From positions 1 to 49,710 of the forward strand of contig CAKTJA010000001.1 of NCBI GenBank assembly GCA_934567115.1: a DNA stretch of 49,710 nt, read 5' to 3'. Within the stretch, counting starts at the first letter, position 1, and every line of letters begins with the position of its first letter. Source of the stretch: an uncultured Oscillospiraceae bacterium (GTDB taxonomy: Bacteria > Bacillota > Clostridia > Oscillospirales > Oscillospiraceae). This document shows positions 8,774 through 17,752 of the stretch, piece after piece. The notes beneath the pieces were generated by a model. That model had not been told where the DNA came from and did no database searches. It worked only from the letters and a program-made list of their open reading frames with translations. The translations under genes were made by a program, and so were the position numbers.

Positions 8774-10342
8774 ATGCCCGGAATTCAGGAAAACATGACC
8801 CAGCAGGAGCAGGAACGCCAACGGCTGCATGAGGAGCAACAGCTTGCCGTCACCCAAACCCTCAAAACGCTTCAAACCTGGGGACCCGATCAGGGCGAGG
8901 CATTGCAGGAGCGGCGTCAGGAGCGCAAGGACGCCCTGATCCGCGAGCAGCTTGAGCTTAACGAGGCCCTGCTCGCGGACACACAGCGGCAGCTCCCGCC
9001 CGCACAGGCCGCGCAAGCCGCCGCCGGCGCGCCCATTCAGCAGCAGGCTCCCGCGCAGCTGAGCTATAAGCAGCGCCGTGAAATGCGGCGGAAGGCTCGG
9101 ATCGCCGGCAAGGCGTGCCCCGTCGGCACCGCCGATACATATGATATTCATACATCGATTTCGCAGTACCTCCAGAACACGACGAACGCCATCGATCCCT
9201 ATGTGCAGCAAGCCACGGAGCGGGATGTGGACACGCGCGTGCTGCGCGCGTTCAGCATCGGCTATCGGGTCAAGCGGAACGGCGCGCCCGCCACGCCGCA
9301 GGATGAACGCATCAAGCAGCATGACGATCAGTTCATGCAGGATTACATCAGCTGCGATCTGGAGCGGCGCAGACCCTACCTCGACCGCTTCCGCAGGGAG
9401 CTGCTGGAGACCCCGATCGGCGCCGCGAACCTCACCGATCAGGATATTATCGCAAACACCGTAGAGCGCAAGCGCTTTTACGACCGGTGCTGCTACTTCG
9501 AAAATATTATGAAGGACCCCGTCAACGCGCCGTACTTTGACGCGCTCACGGCGGAGGAGCGCGCCGTCATCAACCTCAAAATGGAGGCGGCCGCCCATGT
9601 TTCCACTCACTTTATCAACCGCGCCGGCGCGCTCGGCGTCAACGCCAACAACGGCAGCTACTATGGCAAGGATTCCACGTCCGGCATCGAAATGGCCGCC
9701 AATCTCAGCGACATCTCGCGTGCGAGCGCAATGGAGAAGCTGAACTCCTGCCTTCAGCGCGCTGTGGATATCGTCTCCCCCACCATGGGTCCGGAGTACG
9801 AGCAGGCCAAGCAGAGCGTTATCAATGATGAGACCGCCATTGAGCAGATGCGCCGCGAGATGGACCATGACGACGATCCGCTCGTCTTCACGCAGGTCGC
9901 CACCGGCTACTCCATGCCGGAGACGATCCGTCTGCGCGACCACATCGCCTCCAACCCCGAGGCCTACGCCGAGCACAAGGAGCTGATGGACGCGCTGTAT
10001 CAGGACGCCTACCGCAGCATGGACCTGCTCAACGACCTGACGCTTGAATCCAAAGGATATCAGCTCGTCATCGACGAGCACAACTCCGTCAATCTGTATG
10101 AGAAGGCGAAGTCCTGCGCCGCGCTGCTCCACCTTGAGGAGCTGCACAAGCAGTCCAGCCTTGTCCGCTCGCACGTCGGCTGCATCGCTGACGTTATCGA
10201 TTTCTACATGCGCGGAAAGGCGCTCAGCCCCGCGGGACGCGAGCTGCTGAACAGGATGGGCCGCGCCGACGAGGCCGCGCAGATAGAGCGGCAGCGCGCC
10301 GCGCAGGGGGCCGGCGCTCCCGAGGGCGCTCCTGCGCCGTGA
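8774..10342 (+). CDS. Unknown coiled-coil protein of the injection-system locus
   Basis: No family was recognised in this 522-residue protein. The first 100 or so residues are Gln/Glu/Arg-rich and strongly helical (likely coiled coil), with a low-complexity Ala/Gln/Pro stretch near residues 75-95. The rest is a soluble, mostly helical domain without signal peptide or TM segment, and the last 15 residues are Ala/Gly/Pro-rich. An AGGAGG lies just before the ATG. It starts 18 bases after the GNAT gene and ends 37 bases before the AAA+ ATPase, so it belongs to the same transcript as the DUF4157 proteins. Cargo, cargo adaptor or particle-assembly factor are all possible; the sequence does not decide. 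Confidence 0.7.
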   Translation: MPGIQENMTQQEQERQRLHEEQQLAVTQTLKTLQTWGPDQGEALQERRQERKDALIREQLELNEALLADTQRQLPPAQAAQAAAGAPIQQQAPAQLSYKQRREMRRKARIAGKACPVGTADTYDIHTSISQYLQNTTNAIDPYVQQATERDVDTRVLRAFSIGYRVKRNGAPATPQDERIKQHDDQFMQDYISCDLERRRPYLDRFRRELLETPIGAANLTDQDIIANTVERKRFYDRCCYFENIMKDPVNAPYFDALTAEERAVINLKMEAAAHVSTHFINRAGALGVNANNGSYYGKDSTSGIEMAANLSDISRASAMEKLNSCLQRAVDIVSPTMGPEYEQAKQSVINDETAIEQMRREMDHDDDPLVFTQVATGYSMPETIRLRDHIASNPEAYAEHKELMDALYQDAYRSMDLLNDLTLESKGYQLVIDEHNSVNLYEKAKSCAALLHLEELHKQSSLVRSHVGCIADVIDFYMRGKALSPAGRELLNRMGRADEAAQIERQRAAQGAGAPEGAPAP

Positions 10343-10379
10343 CGACGCTTGCAACATCAAATGACGGGAGGCATATGCA

Positions 10380-12443
10380 ATGAAACGGCTGGCGGCTCTT
10401 GCGGCCTTTAAGCTTTCTCTTTTTCTCAAGCCCCGCGTCAGCGACGAGTTTTTCAAACGCTACAGCCGCCTCATCTCCCCGGACGTGACCGAGGAGGAGG
10501 TCGCCGCGTATCCGACCGACGCGCAGACGCTGTTTTTCGACAAGCCGGTCCTTGCCGCCCGGTTCGCCCGCCTCCAGAAGCTGTGCGGAAACGACCCCAT
10601 CGCGCTGACCGCCGTCGAGCTGTACCTGCTCGCCCTGATGGAGGAGCGGACGGTCGAGCTTCTGCGCGAGGGGCTTGGCCTGTCCGCCGGGCTGACCATT
10701 GAGGCGGCGGGCAGGATCGCCTGCCGCACCGATGAGACGATCGACCTCGCCCCCCGGCTGCGCGCCGCCTTCGACCGGGTGGAGCTTCTGCTTCAGGCCG
10801 AGCCGGGAGAGGACTGGTGGAAGGCCCCCTTCCATCTGGACGGCACGCTTGCGGCCTGGCTGAGCGGCGACGACGCTCCGGACCGGGAGCTGAGCGGCCT
10901 TTGCACCGTGTTCCGTCCGGACGACGCGCCGGCTCCCGCCGCGCTTACCGGCGAGCAGATCGAATCGACGGGAAGGCTCCTCGCGTCCGAGCCGGGGTTT
11001 TCCATCGTTCACATCTCCGGCGAGGCGGGCAGCGGTCGGCGGCATTTCGCCCGCCACACCGCCCGTCTGCTGGGCCGGGAGCTTCTGGTCGTTCCCTTCG
11101 ACGCCGTCGGCGAGGACGGGATGCTTCTGATCCGCCCGTGGCGCAGGGTCCTGCGGACGCTGCTGCTGACCGGACGGCTGCTCTGCCTGAGCGGGCTTGA
11201 CTGCCCTGCGGAAAAGCGCGGCGTGCGCCTCCCTCCGCTTCTGCGGCGGCTGGAACGCTCTCTCGCCCCGCTCGGACAGCCGGTATTTCTTACGACCGCG
11301 CCGTCCGTGAAGGTCGTTCCGTTCCTTCGGTGCCCTGTGCTCCCGATCCGCATCCCGCAGCCGACCATTCTGCAAAGCGCGCGGCTGTGGCGCGAGCTGG
11401 CGGCCGAAAAGCTGCCGGGCGGCGCGGACGGACTTCCCGCAGAAGGGCTTGCGGCCAAAATGACGCTGACCGCCGGTCAGATCTCACGCATCATCGAGCT
11501 GCTTCGTCACAGCTGTCCGCAGGGTCCCTGGACGGAGCGGGACGTCTTCCGCCTGTGCTATCAGGTTCTGGACGACGGGCGGTACGAAAACATCCGCTTT
11601 GTGGACGCCGCCTACACCTGGGAGGACCTGCGGCTGGAGCCGCCGCTCAGAGAGGCGCTCCGCTCCGTATGCGCGCAGGTCGAGCATCAGGGCCTCGTCC
11701 TCGACCAATGGGGGCTGAGGCAGCGCTACCCCTACGGGCGGTGCGTGTCGGTCCTGATGTCCGGTCCGCCGGGCACGGGAAAAACCATGACCGCACAGGT
11801 GCTGGCCTCCCGGCTGGGACTCGAGCTGTATAAGATCGATCTTTCGCAGATCACGGATAAATACGTCGGCGAAACGGAAAAGCGTCTACGTCAGGTGTTC
11901 GATCAGGCGGAAAAGAGCAATATGGTCCTCTTTTTCGACGAGGCGGACGCCCTTCTCGGCAAGCGCAGCGAGGTGAAGGACGCAAGGGACCGCTACGCCA
12001 ACACCGAGGTCGCCTATCTTCTCCAGCGGATGGAGGAGTACAAGGGCATTGTCCTGATGGCAACCAATCAGGCCGGCAGCATCGACGCCGCCTTTGTGCG
12101 CCGCTTCCGCTATCACCTGACCTTCACCCTTCCCGGCGAGGCTCTGCGCCGCGAGATCTGGGAGGACGCTCTGCGCGGCATTCCCGCCGCCGGCGTTCAG
12201 ACGGATTACCTTGCCCGTCAGTTCCAGCTCTCCGGCGCGCAGATCAAAAACATTGCGCTCAACGCCGCCTACCGCGCGGCGGAGGACGGCGGGCTGCTTC
12301 GCATGCAGCATCTGGTCCGTTCCATTTTCCGGGAGCTGCAAAAGGAGGGCAAGGTCATGCTCGCCAGCGACTTCGGCGAGTACGGCGTGATGCTCAGCGA
12401 ATTTCTCTCGGAAGCGGGCCGGACCGACGGCCCGACGGTTTGA
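10380..12443 (+). CDS. CIS-associated AAA+ ATPase (Afp15/Pvc15-like), double AAA
   Basis: This 687-residue cytosolic ATPase has a C-terminal classical AAA module. It shows Walker A GPPGTGKT (about 461-468), Walker B VLFFDEADAL (about 516-525), sensor-1 MATNQ and arginine-finger-like VRRFRYH. A degenerate first module is visible around residue 213 as GEAGSGRRH, where Walker A Lys-Thr/Ser is replaced by Arg-Arg. Such ATPases are a hallmark of Afp/PVC-type contractile injection loci, where they act in particle assembly or cargo loading. It shares architecture and C-terminal sequence with the ATPase at 15458-17737, so they are paralogues. It sits directly upstream of two DUF4157 cargo candidates, which suggests it serves them. 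Confidence 0.9.
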   Translation: MKRLAALAAFKLSLFLKPRVSDEFFKRYSRLISPDVTEEEVAAYPTDAQTLFFDKPVLAARFARLQKLCGNDPIALTAVELYLLALMEERTVELLREGLGLSAGLTIEAAGRIACRTDETIDLAPRLRAAFDRVELLLQAEPGEDWWKAPFHLDGTLAAWLSGDDAPDRELSGLCTVFRPDDAPAPAALTGEQIESTGRLLASEPGFSIVHISGEAGSGRRHFARHTARLLGRELLVVPFDAVGEDGMLLIRPWRRVLRTLLLTGRLLCLSGLDCPAEKRGVRLPPLLRRLERSLAPLGQPVFLTTAPSVKVVPFLRCPVLPIRIPQPTILQSARLWRELAAEKLPGGADGLPAEGLAAKMTLTAGQISRIIELLRHSCPQGPWTERDVFRLCYQVLDDGRYENIRFVDAAYTWEDLRLEPPLREALRSVCAQVEHQGLVLDQWGLRQRYPYGRCVSVLMSGPPGTGKTMTAQVLASRLGLELYKIDLSQITDKYVGETEKRLRQVFDQAEKSNMVLFFDEADALLGKRSEVKDARDRYANTEVAYLLQRMEEYKGIVLMATNQAGSIDAAFVRRFRYHLTFTLPGEALRREIWEDALRGIPAAGVQTDYLARQFQLSGAQIKNIALNAAYRAAEDGGLLRMQHLVRSIFRELQKEGKVMLASDFGEYGVMLSEFLSEAGRTDGPTV

Positions 12444-12498
12444 CAGCAGCGCGGGGAGCGGTCTGCCGTTCCGCGCGATCATGACGGAGGAAACAGAT

Positions 12499-12888
12499 AT
12501 GGGAAAAAAGCTGCATCTTGACCCGCTCGCGGAGCGGGAAGCGACCGACGTCGGCGCACAGTTCATGCAAAGCCGCGACGTGGTCGGCGACATGAGCCGC
12601 GCCTATGGGCGCGACCTGTCCTCGGTCCGCATCCACACCGACGAGAGCGCCGCGCGGCGCGCCGAGGAACGCGGCGTGGACGCATTTTCCACCGGGAAGG
12701 ACGTTTTCTTTGCGCGCGGCGCCTTCAACCAGAACGACCCCGCCAGCCGGGGTCTGCTGGCCCACGAACTGAGCCACTCCATGCAGCAGGGCGTGGGCGG
12801 GGGCGTTCCCGCCATGGCGCAGTCCGCCCCGATGGGCGCGGAGCAGGGCGGCATCATCGACTGGTTCCGCAACCTCTTCCGGCGGAGA
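12499..12888 (+). repeat. Direct repeat copy 1: shared DUF4157 5' module
   Basis: This stretch, from the start codon to the WFRNLF hinge, is highly similar in DNA and protein to 13883-14272. Similarity stops abruptly after the hinge. It looks like a tandem duplication of a module with exchange of the 3' part. Confidence 0.8.
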
Positions 12889-13839
12889 AATCCGGAGAAC
12901 AACGTACGCTTCACCGAAGCGGGGAACTCCCCCACCGCCGCCGGCATCGGCCGGTTCTTTCGAGACAACAATAACAGCGCGACCACGGACCGCTTCATCG
13001 ATCCCCGCCGCGCCGGGCTTTTCAATCAGGTCCGCGAACAGATGTCGGACGTAGGCGTTTACGGCGATGGGCTGACGAACGCCTTTCAAAACGCCTCCGG
13101 CAGCGTCCATATCAGCGGGTTCAACCCTTCGCGGACGCTCAGCTCCCTTATGGGGCCGCTTGGCGGCGACATGACGACGGATCAGATCGCAGGAATTTAT
13201 GACAAGCTGCTCAGCGGCGGGCGTTACGCGGAGCTTAGAAGGATAAAGGCGAACAACAACATCACACCGGAGCGTCAGGCGGAAATGGACCGCTACACGC
13301 CCGAGCAGGTCGCCGGGATGGACGCGCGCTTTGACGAGGGCATGCACGAGCTAAAGGGCGTTCAGCTTGCGCAGCTGCGCCGCCTGAAGGATAAATACGG
13401 CATCTACGGCAGCCAGATGCATCCGGAGGATTTTATCACCCGCGTGGGTCCGGAGCTGTTCGCCGACGTCAACATGCTGCAGGACAGCGTGCAGATGCTC
13501 AAGGACGGCGGGCGCTATTTCGACTTTGAAAACAACGCGGAGGACCGGGAATACAAGCTTCTGAGCGATTACTACAACGACGTATTCAACACCGTGCAGT
13601 TATACGCCAGCACCGACCACAATGTGACCGAGGGCGACTTTGATCCGGGCAGCTTCGAGATGGATTTCTTCAAGTCCGCGAATGAGCCGAAGCAGGCCGT
13701 CGCCGCCGAGGAAAGCCTGAGGGCCTTGGGCGCGCGCGGCTTCACATCCAGACAGCAGAGGTCTTATGAAAAACGCGTGCGCAAGCGCTTCGGGACGGAA
13801 TCGCTGCGCAGCCGTCTGTTCGGCCGGTTCCTGAGGTAA
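12499..13839 (+). CDS. DUF4157-domain protein A, candidate injected effector
   Basis: The first 100 or so residues are a DUF4157 domain containing SVRIHTD, DAFSTGKDVFFA and the zinc-protease-like HELSH at residues 89-93. DUF4157 is common in proteins encoded within extracellular CIS loci and in secreted toxins, as an N-terminal module. A hinge with a WFRNLF motif follows. The remaining 310 or so residues are hydrophilic and helical, match nothing I recognise and end in a basic tail. The start is set at the ATG at 12499, eight bases after CGGAGG; an in-frame ATG at 12481 lies upstream of that ribosome site. The N-terminal 130 residues are nearly identical to the next gene, but the C-termini are unrelated. 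Effector status is inferred from context. Confidence 0.82.
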   Translation: MGKKLHLDPLAEREATDVGAQFMQSRDVVGDMSRAYGRDLSSVRIHTDESAARRAEERGVDAFSTGKDVFFARGAFNQNDPASRGLLAHELSHSMQQGVGGGVPAMAQSAPMGAEQGGIIDWFRNLFRRRNPENNVRFTEAGNSPTAAGIGRFFRDNNNSATTDRFIDPRRAGLFNQVREQMSDVGVYGDGLTNAFQNASGSVHISGFNPSRTLSSLMGPLGGDMTTDQIAGIYDKLLSGGRYAELRRIKANNNITPERQAEMDRYTPEQVAGMDARFDEGMHELKGVQLAQLRRLKDKYGIYGSQMHPEDFITRVGPELFADVNMLQDSVQMLKDGGRYFDFENNAEDREYKLLSDYYNDVFNTVQLYASTDHNVTEGDFDPGSFEMDFFKSANEPKQAVAAEESLRALGARGFTSRQQRSYEKRVRKRFGTESLRSRLFGRFLR

Positions 13840-13882
13840 GGGATACGCTTTTGAGAAAATTGTCATAATGGGGGAATCAGAT

Positions 13883-14272
13883 ATGGAAAAAAAGCTGCAT
13901 CTTGACCCGCTCGCGGAGCGGGAGGCGACCGATATCGGCGCGCAGTTCATGCACAGCGCCGACGTGGTCGGCGACATGAGCCGCGCCTATGGGCGCGACC
14001 TGTCCTCGGTCCGCATCCACACGGACGCGGACGCGGCGCGCTCCGCCGGGGAGCGGGGCGTGGACGCCTTTTCCACCGGGCGGGATGTGTTCTTCGCTCA
14101 GGGCGCTTATGACCGGAACGACCCCGCCAGCCGCGGGCTTCTCGCCCACGAACTGAGCCACTCCATGCAGCAGGGCGTGGGCGGGGGCGCGTCCGTCATG
14201 GCGCAGTCCGCCCCGATGGGCGCGGAGCAGGGCGGTCTGCTCGACTGGTTCAGGGGCCTGTTCGGTCGAAGG
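13883..14272 (+). repeat. Direct repeat copy 2: shared DUF4157 5' module
   Basis: Partner of 12499-12888. The arrangement of one conserved leader module and two unrelated tails is what modular effector exchange or gene conversion would leave. Confidence 0.8.
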
Positions 14273-15169
14273 AGAGCGCCCGAGCCGGAGCCGCAGATCG
14301 AGATCTCCGGGCCGCTCGAGCTGGAGAAGAACACCTCGGAGGATTCCTTAAAGTACATGAAGGCGATGGACCCGTACCTCCGCAAGGAGCGGATCGCGCG
14401 CGCCGCCGCTCCCGCGCCCACGATCGGACGGGGTGGAGGCGCTGCCGCGGCACAGGCGTTTTCCGCCGCGCTGCGCGGGGACGGCGGGCAGATGAACTAC
14501 CTCCAGCGCTCGAACGAGGGACTGGCGGGCGGACGCAACAACGCGCTGGTCAACCTCGGCATCCGCACGTCGGAGGACGCGCCTTCCAAGGCGGAAAAGG
14601 TCATGCGCGGCGATATCTACAAGGGCCTGTCCGACGATTACAGCACGCTGCTGCTCAATCTGGAGAACAACGGCCTCGACGCTGAGGACATGATGCGCAA
14701 CGGGACCGTCGCCTCCGCCTTTGCGAAAACAGCGGACAACAGGATGGAGAAACTGGCCTACGCCACCGGCGCGGGGTTCGACGAGCTGAACAACAAGGCG
14801 CTGGATATGTTCTCCGCCTATGTCCTCAGCGATGAGTCGCTGGACTATATCAGGGACTTTTCGGCGGGCGTGGCCCCCGCAGCCGTGTTCGGTGGACAGA
14901 AGAGCGGGCTTGGCGGCGCGACGGGCTTCGCGCTGCAAACACTGGTCAATACCGTGGGCGGCAACGTGAATCAGGCTGCGACAGATCAGCGTCTGAGCGG
15001 CGCCGGTCAGCGCGTCGCGGCCAACATGGGACGCACCATCGGCTCTCTGCCGAAGATGGCCTCCCTTCCGGAGGAGAACCTCCCCGAAAGTCTTCGTCCG
15101 CTCAGGGCCAGATACATTCAGCTTCAAGAGGAGCTGGACCGCCGTCTCGCGGAGCGAAGCGCGACATAA
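13883..15169 (+). CDS. DUF4157-domain protein B, candidate injected effector
   Basis: This second DUF4157 protein (428 residues) has HELSH again at residues 89-93, the same SVRIHTD and DAFSTGRDVFFA motifs, and a WFRGLF hinge near residue 125 followed by a Pro/Glu-rich linker (PEPEPQ). Its remaining 290 residues are helical, rich in Ala, Gly and Asn, with a more hydrophobic stretch around residues 330-350, and do not resemble protein A. The ATG at 13883 is preceded by GGGGGAA; an in-frame ATG at 13868 lies upstream of that site and is less likely. It is the last gene of the operon, before the terminator at 15176-15213. A role as cargo is inferred from the family and location. Confidence 0.82.
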   Translation: MEKKLHLDPLAEREATDIGAQFMHSADVVGDMSRAYGRDLSSVRIHTDADAARSAGERGVDAFSTGRDVFFAQGAYDRNDPASRGLLAHELSHSMQQGVGGGASVMAQSAPMGAEQGGLLDWFRGLFGRRRAPEPEPQIEISGPLELEKNTSEDSLKYMKAMDPYLRKERIARAAAPAPTIGRGGGAAAAQAFSAALRGDGGQMNYLQRSNEGLAGGRNNALVNLGIRTSEDAPSKAEKVMRGDIYKGLSDDYSTLLLNLENNGLDAEDMMRNGTVASAFAKTADNRMEKLAYATGAGFDELNNKALDMFSAYVLSDESLDYIRDFSAGVAPAAVFGGQKSGLGGATGFALQTLVNTVGGNVNQAATDQRLSGAGQRVAANMGRTIGSLPKMASLPEENLPESLRPLRARYIQLQEELDRRLAERSAT

Positions 15170-15175
15170 GCATAA

Positions 15176-15213
15176 GAAGCAGGCGGACCGCCAAAAGCGG
15201 TCCGCCTGCTTCT
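15176..15213. terminator. Bidirectional terminator between converging units
   Basis: A 16-bp perfect stem (15176-15191 with 15197-15212) and a CAAAA loop are followed by a TTTTCATTTTT tail on the plus strand. It lies seven bases after the stop of DUF4157 protein B and just beyond the stop of the minus-strand small gene, where it can also act, although the minus-side T tract is weak. Confidence 0.88.
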
Positions 15214-15215
15214 TT

Positions 15216-15440
15216 TCATTTTTCTGTGTGAAACACCGCCTTGCGGTCAAAGACCGAGGGGGCCGTGTTGACGCCGCCGAAGGTCCTCCCCGCACTGCCG
15301 TCGAAGACGTCCTTTCTCAGGTTGAGCGGCGCAAAGCGCGGCAGCTCCATCTCCTCCTCCGTCTCCTCGTCGGGCGGAGGCACGGCCCGCTTCTCCCGCT
15401 TGAGCCGTCTCTGCTGCTCCAGCCGGTCCACCGATCGCAT
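15216..15440 (-). CDS. Small hypothetical protein following the second ATPase
   Basis: This 74-residue hydrophilic protein has a very basic N-terminus, then an acidic run (EETEEEMELP) and a C-terminal half without hydrophobic segments. It matches no family I know. It starts 17 bases after the AAA+ ATPase stop, with GAGGGGAGGGG upstream of the ATG, and it ends right at the shared terminator. That supports a real gene in the regulator/ATPase operon. A role as a small partner of the ATPase is possible but unproven. Confidence 0.55.
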   Translation of the reverse strand: MRSVDRLEQQRRLKREKRAVPPPDEETEEEMELPRFAPLNLRKDVFDGSAGRTFGGVNTAPSVFDRKAVFHTEK

Positions 15441-15457
15441 ACGCGTCCCCTCCCCTC

Positions 15458-17737
15458 TCAGAGCACAAGGCTCGCATACGGCTCGAAGTCCGCCCGCGTA
15501 AAGACCTTGCCGGTTTTGACGAACTCGTATTTGATGGCCTGGAGATAGTGCTTCATGTGAACCTCGCCCTCGGCCTCCGGGTCGGCGGCGGCCAGAAACG
15601 CCGCGTTCAGAATGCAGTTTTTGATGTTGCCGCCGACGAACTCAAACCGCTCCGCAAGGAAGCGGATGTCCACATCCTCCGCCAGCGGCGTGCCCTTCGG
15701 GATCGTGGTTTTCCACAGCATCTCGCGCGTGTCCGGGTCGGGAAACTGAAACTCGACGATGAACTTCATGCGGCGGAAAAACGCCGGGTCGATGTTGTGC
15801 TTATAGTTCGTCGCCAGCACCGACACGCCGTCGTAGGCCTCGACCTCCTGCAACAGCAGCGCCGTCTTATTGTTGTTGGAGGACTGATTGCTGCCGCCGT
15901 CGTCCGATCGCTTTGCGAAAAGCGTATCGCACTCGTCGAAGAAAAGCACGACGTTGCACTTTTTGGCCTCGCGGAAGATCATGGAGATCGCCTTTTCCGT
16001 CTCGCCGACGTACTTGTCGACCACCTTGCTCAGGTCCACGCGGTACAGCTCAAGATTCATCTCATGCGCGATGACCTGCGCGCACATGGATTTACCGGTA
16101 CCGGGCGCGCCGAACAGCAGAACGGACAGCCCGCGTCCGTAGGGGTACTTCTTAATGTAGTCCCATTCCTCATAGACCTTTTTCCGGAAGATCAGCTGGT
16201 CGCAGGCGTTTTTCAGCGCAAGCCGCTGGTCCGCGTTCATCACGATATCGTTCCACCCGAATTTCGCGGGTATGCGCGTGGCCTTCTGCGTCAGCTCATG
16301 GCTCATCTGATTGTTGCAGGACTGGAACAGGATCGAACGGGGAATGTCGATGAACTTGTTCATCGACGCGAGCGCCCTGCCCTGATGCAGCGCGTCCCTG
16401 ATCTTCCCCGGGGTGAAGAGAAACTTCGTGCTCAGCTCGCCAAGGTCCACATCCGGGTTGAGCGTGTACGGCTTGGCGTAGTACTTCCAAACCTCCTCGC
16501 GCTCGGAATAGGAGGGGGTGGGCAGCTCAAGCTGGGTGAAGTCCTGATCGGTGATCTGCTTCATGGGCAGCTTCTCCTTGCTGACGGTGAACACCGTCAG
16601 CGACCGGCGGATAAACATTCCGAAGGCCAGATCCATATACCCGAAGAATTTGTCCTTCTCGTCCTCCCGATAGGTCAGATTGTCCAGACAGACGCACGCG
16701 CCGGTGAGCACGCACTCCCGCGCGGCGGCCCAAAGCGCCTGCTCCACGAATCGGAAGTCGTATACGAACAGCTTGGCGCAGTTCACGGACACACAGGCCA
16801 TGCCCTGCCCATGGCAGAAATGGCGGATCGTGAATTTCCGCCCGGAGCCGTCGTCCCCGGAGAGCGCGAAAATACGCGAGCCGTCCGAATAGGCGATGCG
16901 CAGCGCGTCCAGCACGCCCCCGTTCGCCAGAAAGGGCGGCAGCTCGCCGTCGTCGGTCAGCAGGGAAAAGAAGCGCGAGTAGTTTTCGTCGATGCGCATG
17001 GGGAACGCCCCGAACAGAAAGTCGATCACCCTCTTGTCCGGTGAAACGATCGTGGAGAACGGCATCGCGTCGTTCACCTGCAAGGGCAGGATCGGGCGCA
17101 GCTGCTCCAGCGCCAGCGACATTCGGCTGTAGCTCCCGGTGATGGTGAAATCCGCGCCGTAGTAGACCCGCGCGGCGGATTCGATGCTCGGGGCGGACAG
17201 GTTCCCGTTCTGGTTCACCACCTGAAACACCGAAGCGTAGTTCGTCTGCGTCGAGGAAAGCACCGCGCATGCAAAGCAGAAGGTGGTAAAGGAAGAAAAC
17301 TCCAGCTTTCGGCAAAGCTCGTACAGCGGCAGAGGGCACTGCGTCAGGGCGGCGCGATGCTCCACATAGGCCATCAGCTCGTCGATCGACTCCTCCTCAT
17401 CGCGCTCACGCGGCGGCTCCTGCTCTGCGGAAAGACTGCCGAACAGCTCCGCAAGTTCATCCGTCAGCGCGTCCTCCGCGTCGTCCTCCGCCGGCTGCTC
17501 CGTTTCCCCCTCCGCACGCACGCGGAAATCCAGAAGGTGCTTTTCGCACAGATCCCGCGCCACCTCGATGTCGGGGTAAAGCACGTTCTTAAAGCCGCCG
17601 TTGTCCGCGGCGAACAGCCGCATCAGCCCCCCGATGTAGGAGGCCAGCTGCCGGTCCACGCAGGCGAACAGGTGATCCGTGTACTCACGATAATCGGCAA
17701 AGGGGACCTCTTTCTTCCCCATGTCAAAAAAGCTCAT
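15458..17737 (-). CDS. CIS-associated AAA+ ATPase, second paralogue, double AAA
   Basis: This 759-residue protein has an acidic segment (about residues 77-125) after its N-terminal helical part. A degenerate first P-loop GDDGSGRK lies near 294-301. The active C-terminal AAA module has Walker A GAPGTGKS (543-550), Walker B VVLFFDECD (about 596-604), sensor-1 LATN and the finger region FFRRMKF. Its AAA module closely resembles that at 10380-12443 (for example VDKYVGETEK versus ITDKYVGETEK). It is transcribed toward the plus-strand operon, 16 bases after the response regulator, and so is likely under separate control from the first ATPase. GGGAGG precedes the ATG. Assembly or cargo-loading is the family role. 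Confidence 0.9.
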   Translation of the reverse strand: MSFFDMGKKEVPFADYREYTDHLFACVDRQLASYIGGLMRLFAADNGGFKNVLYPDIEVARDLCEKHLLDFRVRAEGETEQPAEDDAEDALTDELAELFGSLSAEQEPPRERDEEESIDELMAYVEHRAALTQCPLPLYELCRKLEFSSFTTFCFACAVLSSTQTNYASVFQVVNQNGNLSAPSIESAARVYYGADFTITGSYSRMSLALEQLRPILPLQVNDAMPFSTIVSPDKRVIDFLFGAFPMRIDENYSRFFSLLTDDGELPPFLANGGVLDALRIAYSDGSRIFALSGDDGSGRKFTIRHFCHGQGMACVSVNCAKLFVYDFRFVEQALWAAARECVLTGACVCLDNLTYREDEKDKFFGYMDLAFGMFIRRSLTVFTVSKEKLPMKQITDQDFTQLELPTPSYSEREEVWKYYAKPYTLNPDVDLGELSTKFLFTPGKIRDALHQGRALASMNKFIDIPRSILFQSCNNQMSHELTQKATRIPAKFGWNDIVMNADQRLALKNACDQLIFRKKVYEEWDYIKKYPYGRGLSVLLFGAPGTGKSMCAQVIAHEMNLELYRVDLSKVVDKYVGETEKAISMIFREAKKCNVVLFFDECDTLFAKRSDDGGSNQSSNNNKTALLLQEVEAYDGVSVLATNYKHNIDPAFFRRMKFIVEFQFPDPDTREMLWKTTIPKGTPLAEDVDIRFLAERFEFVGGNIKNCILNAAFLAAADPEAEGEVHMKHYLQAIKYEFVKTGKVFTRADFEPYASLVL

Positions 17738-17752
17738 GCGAAGCCTCCCGTC

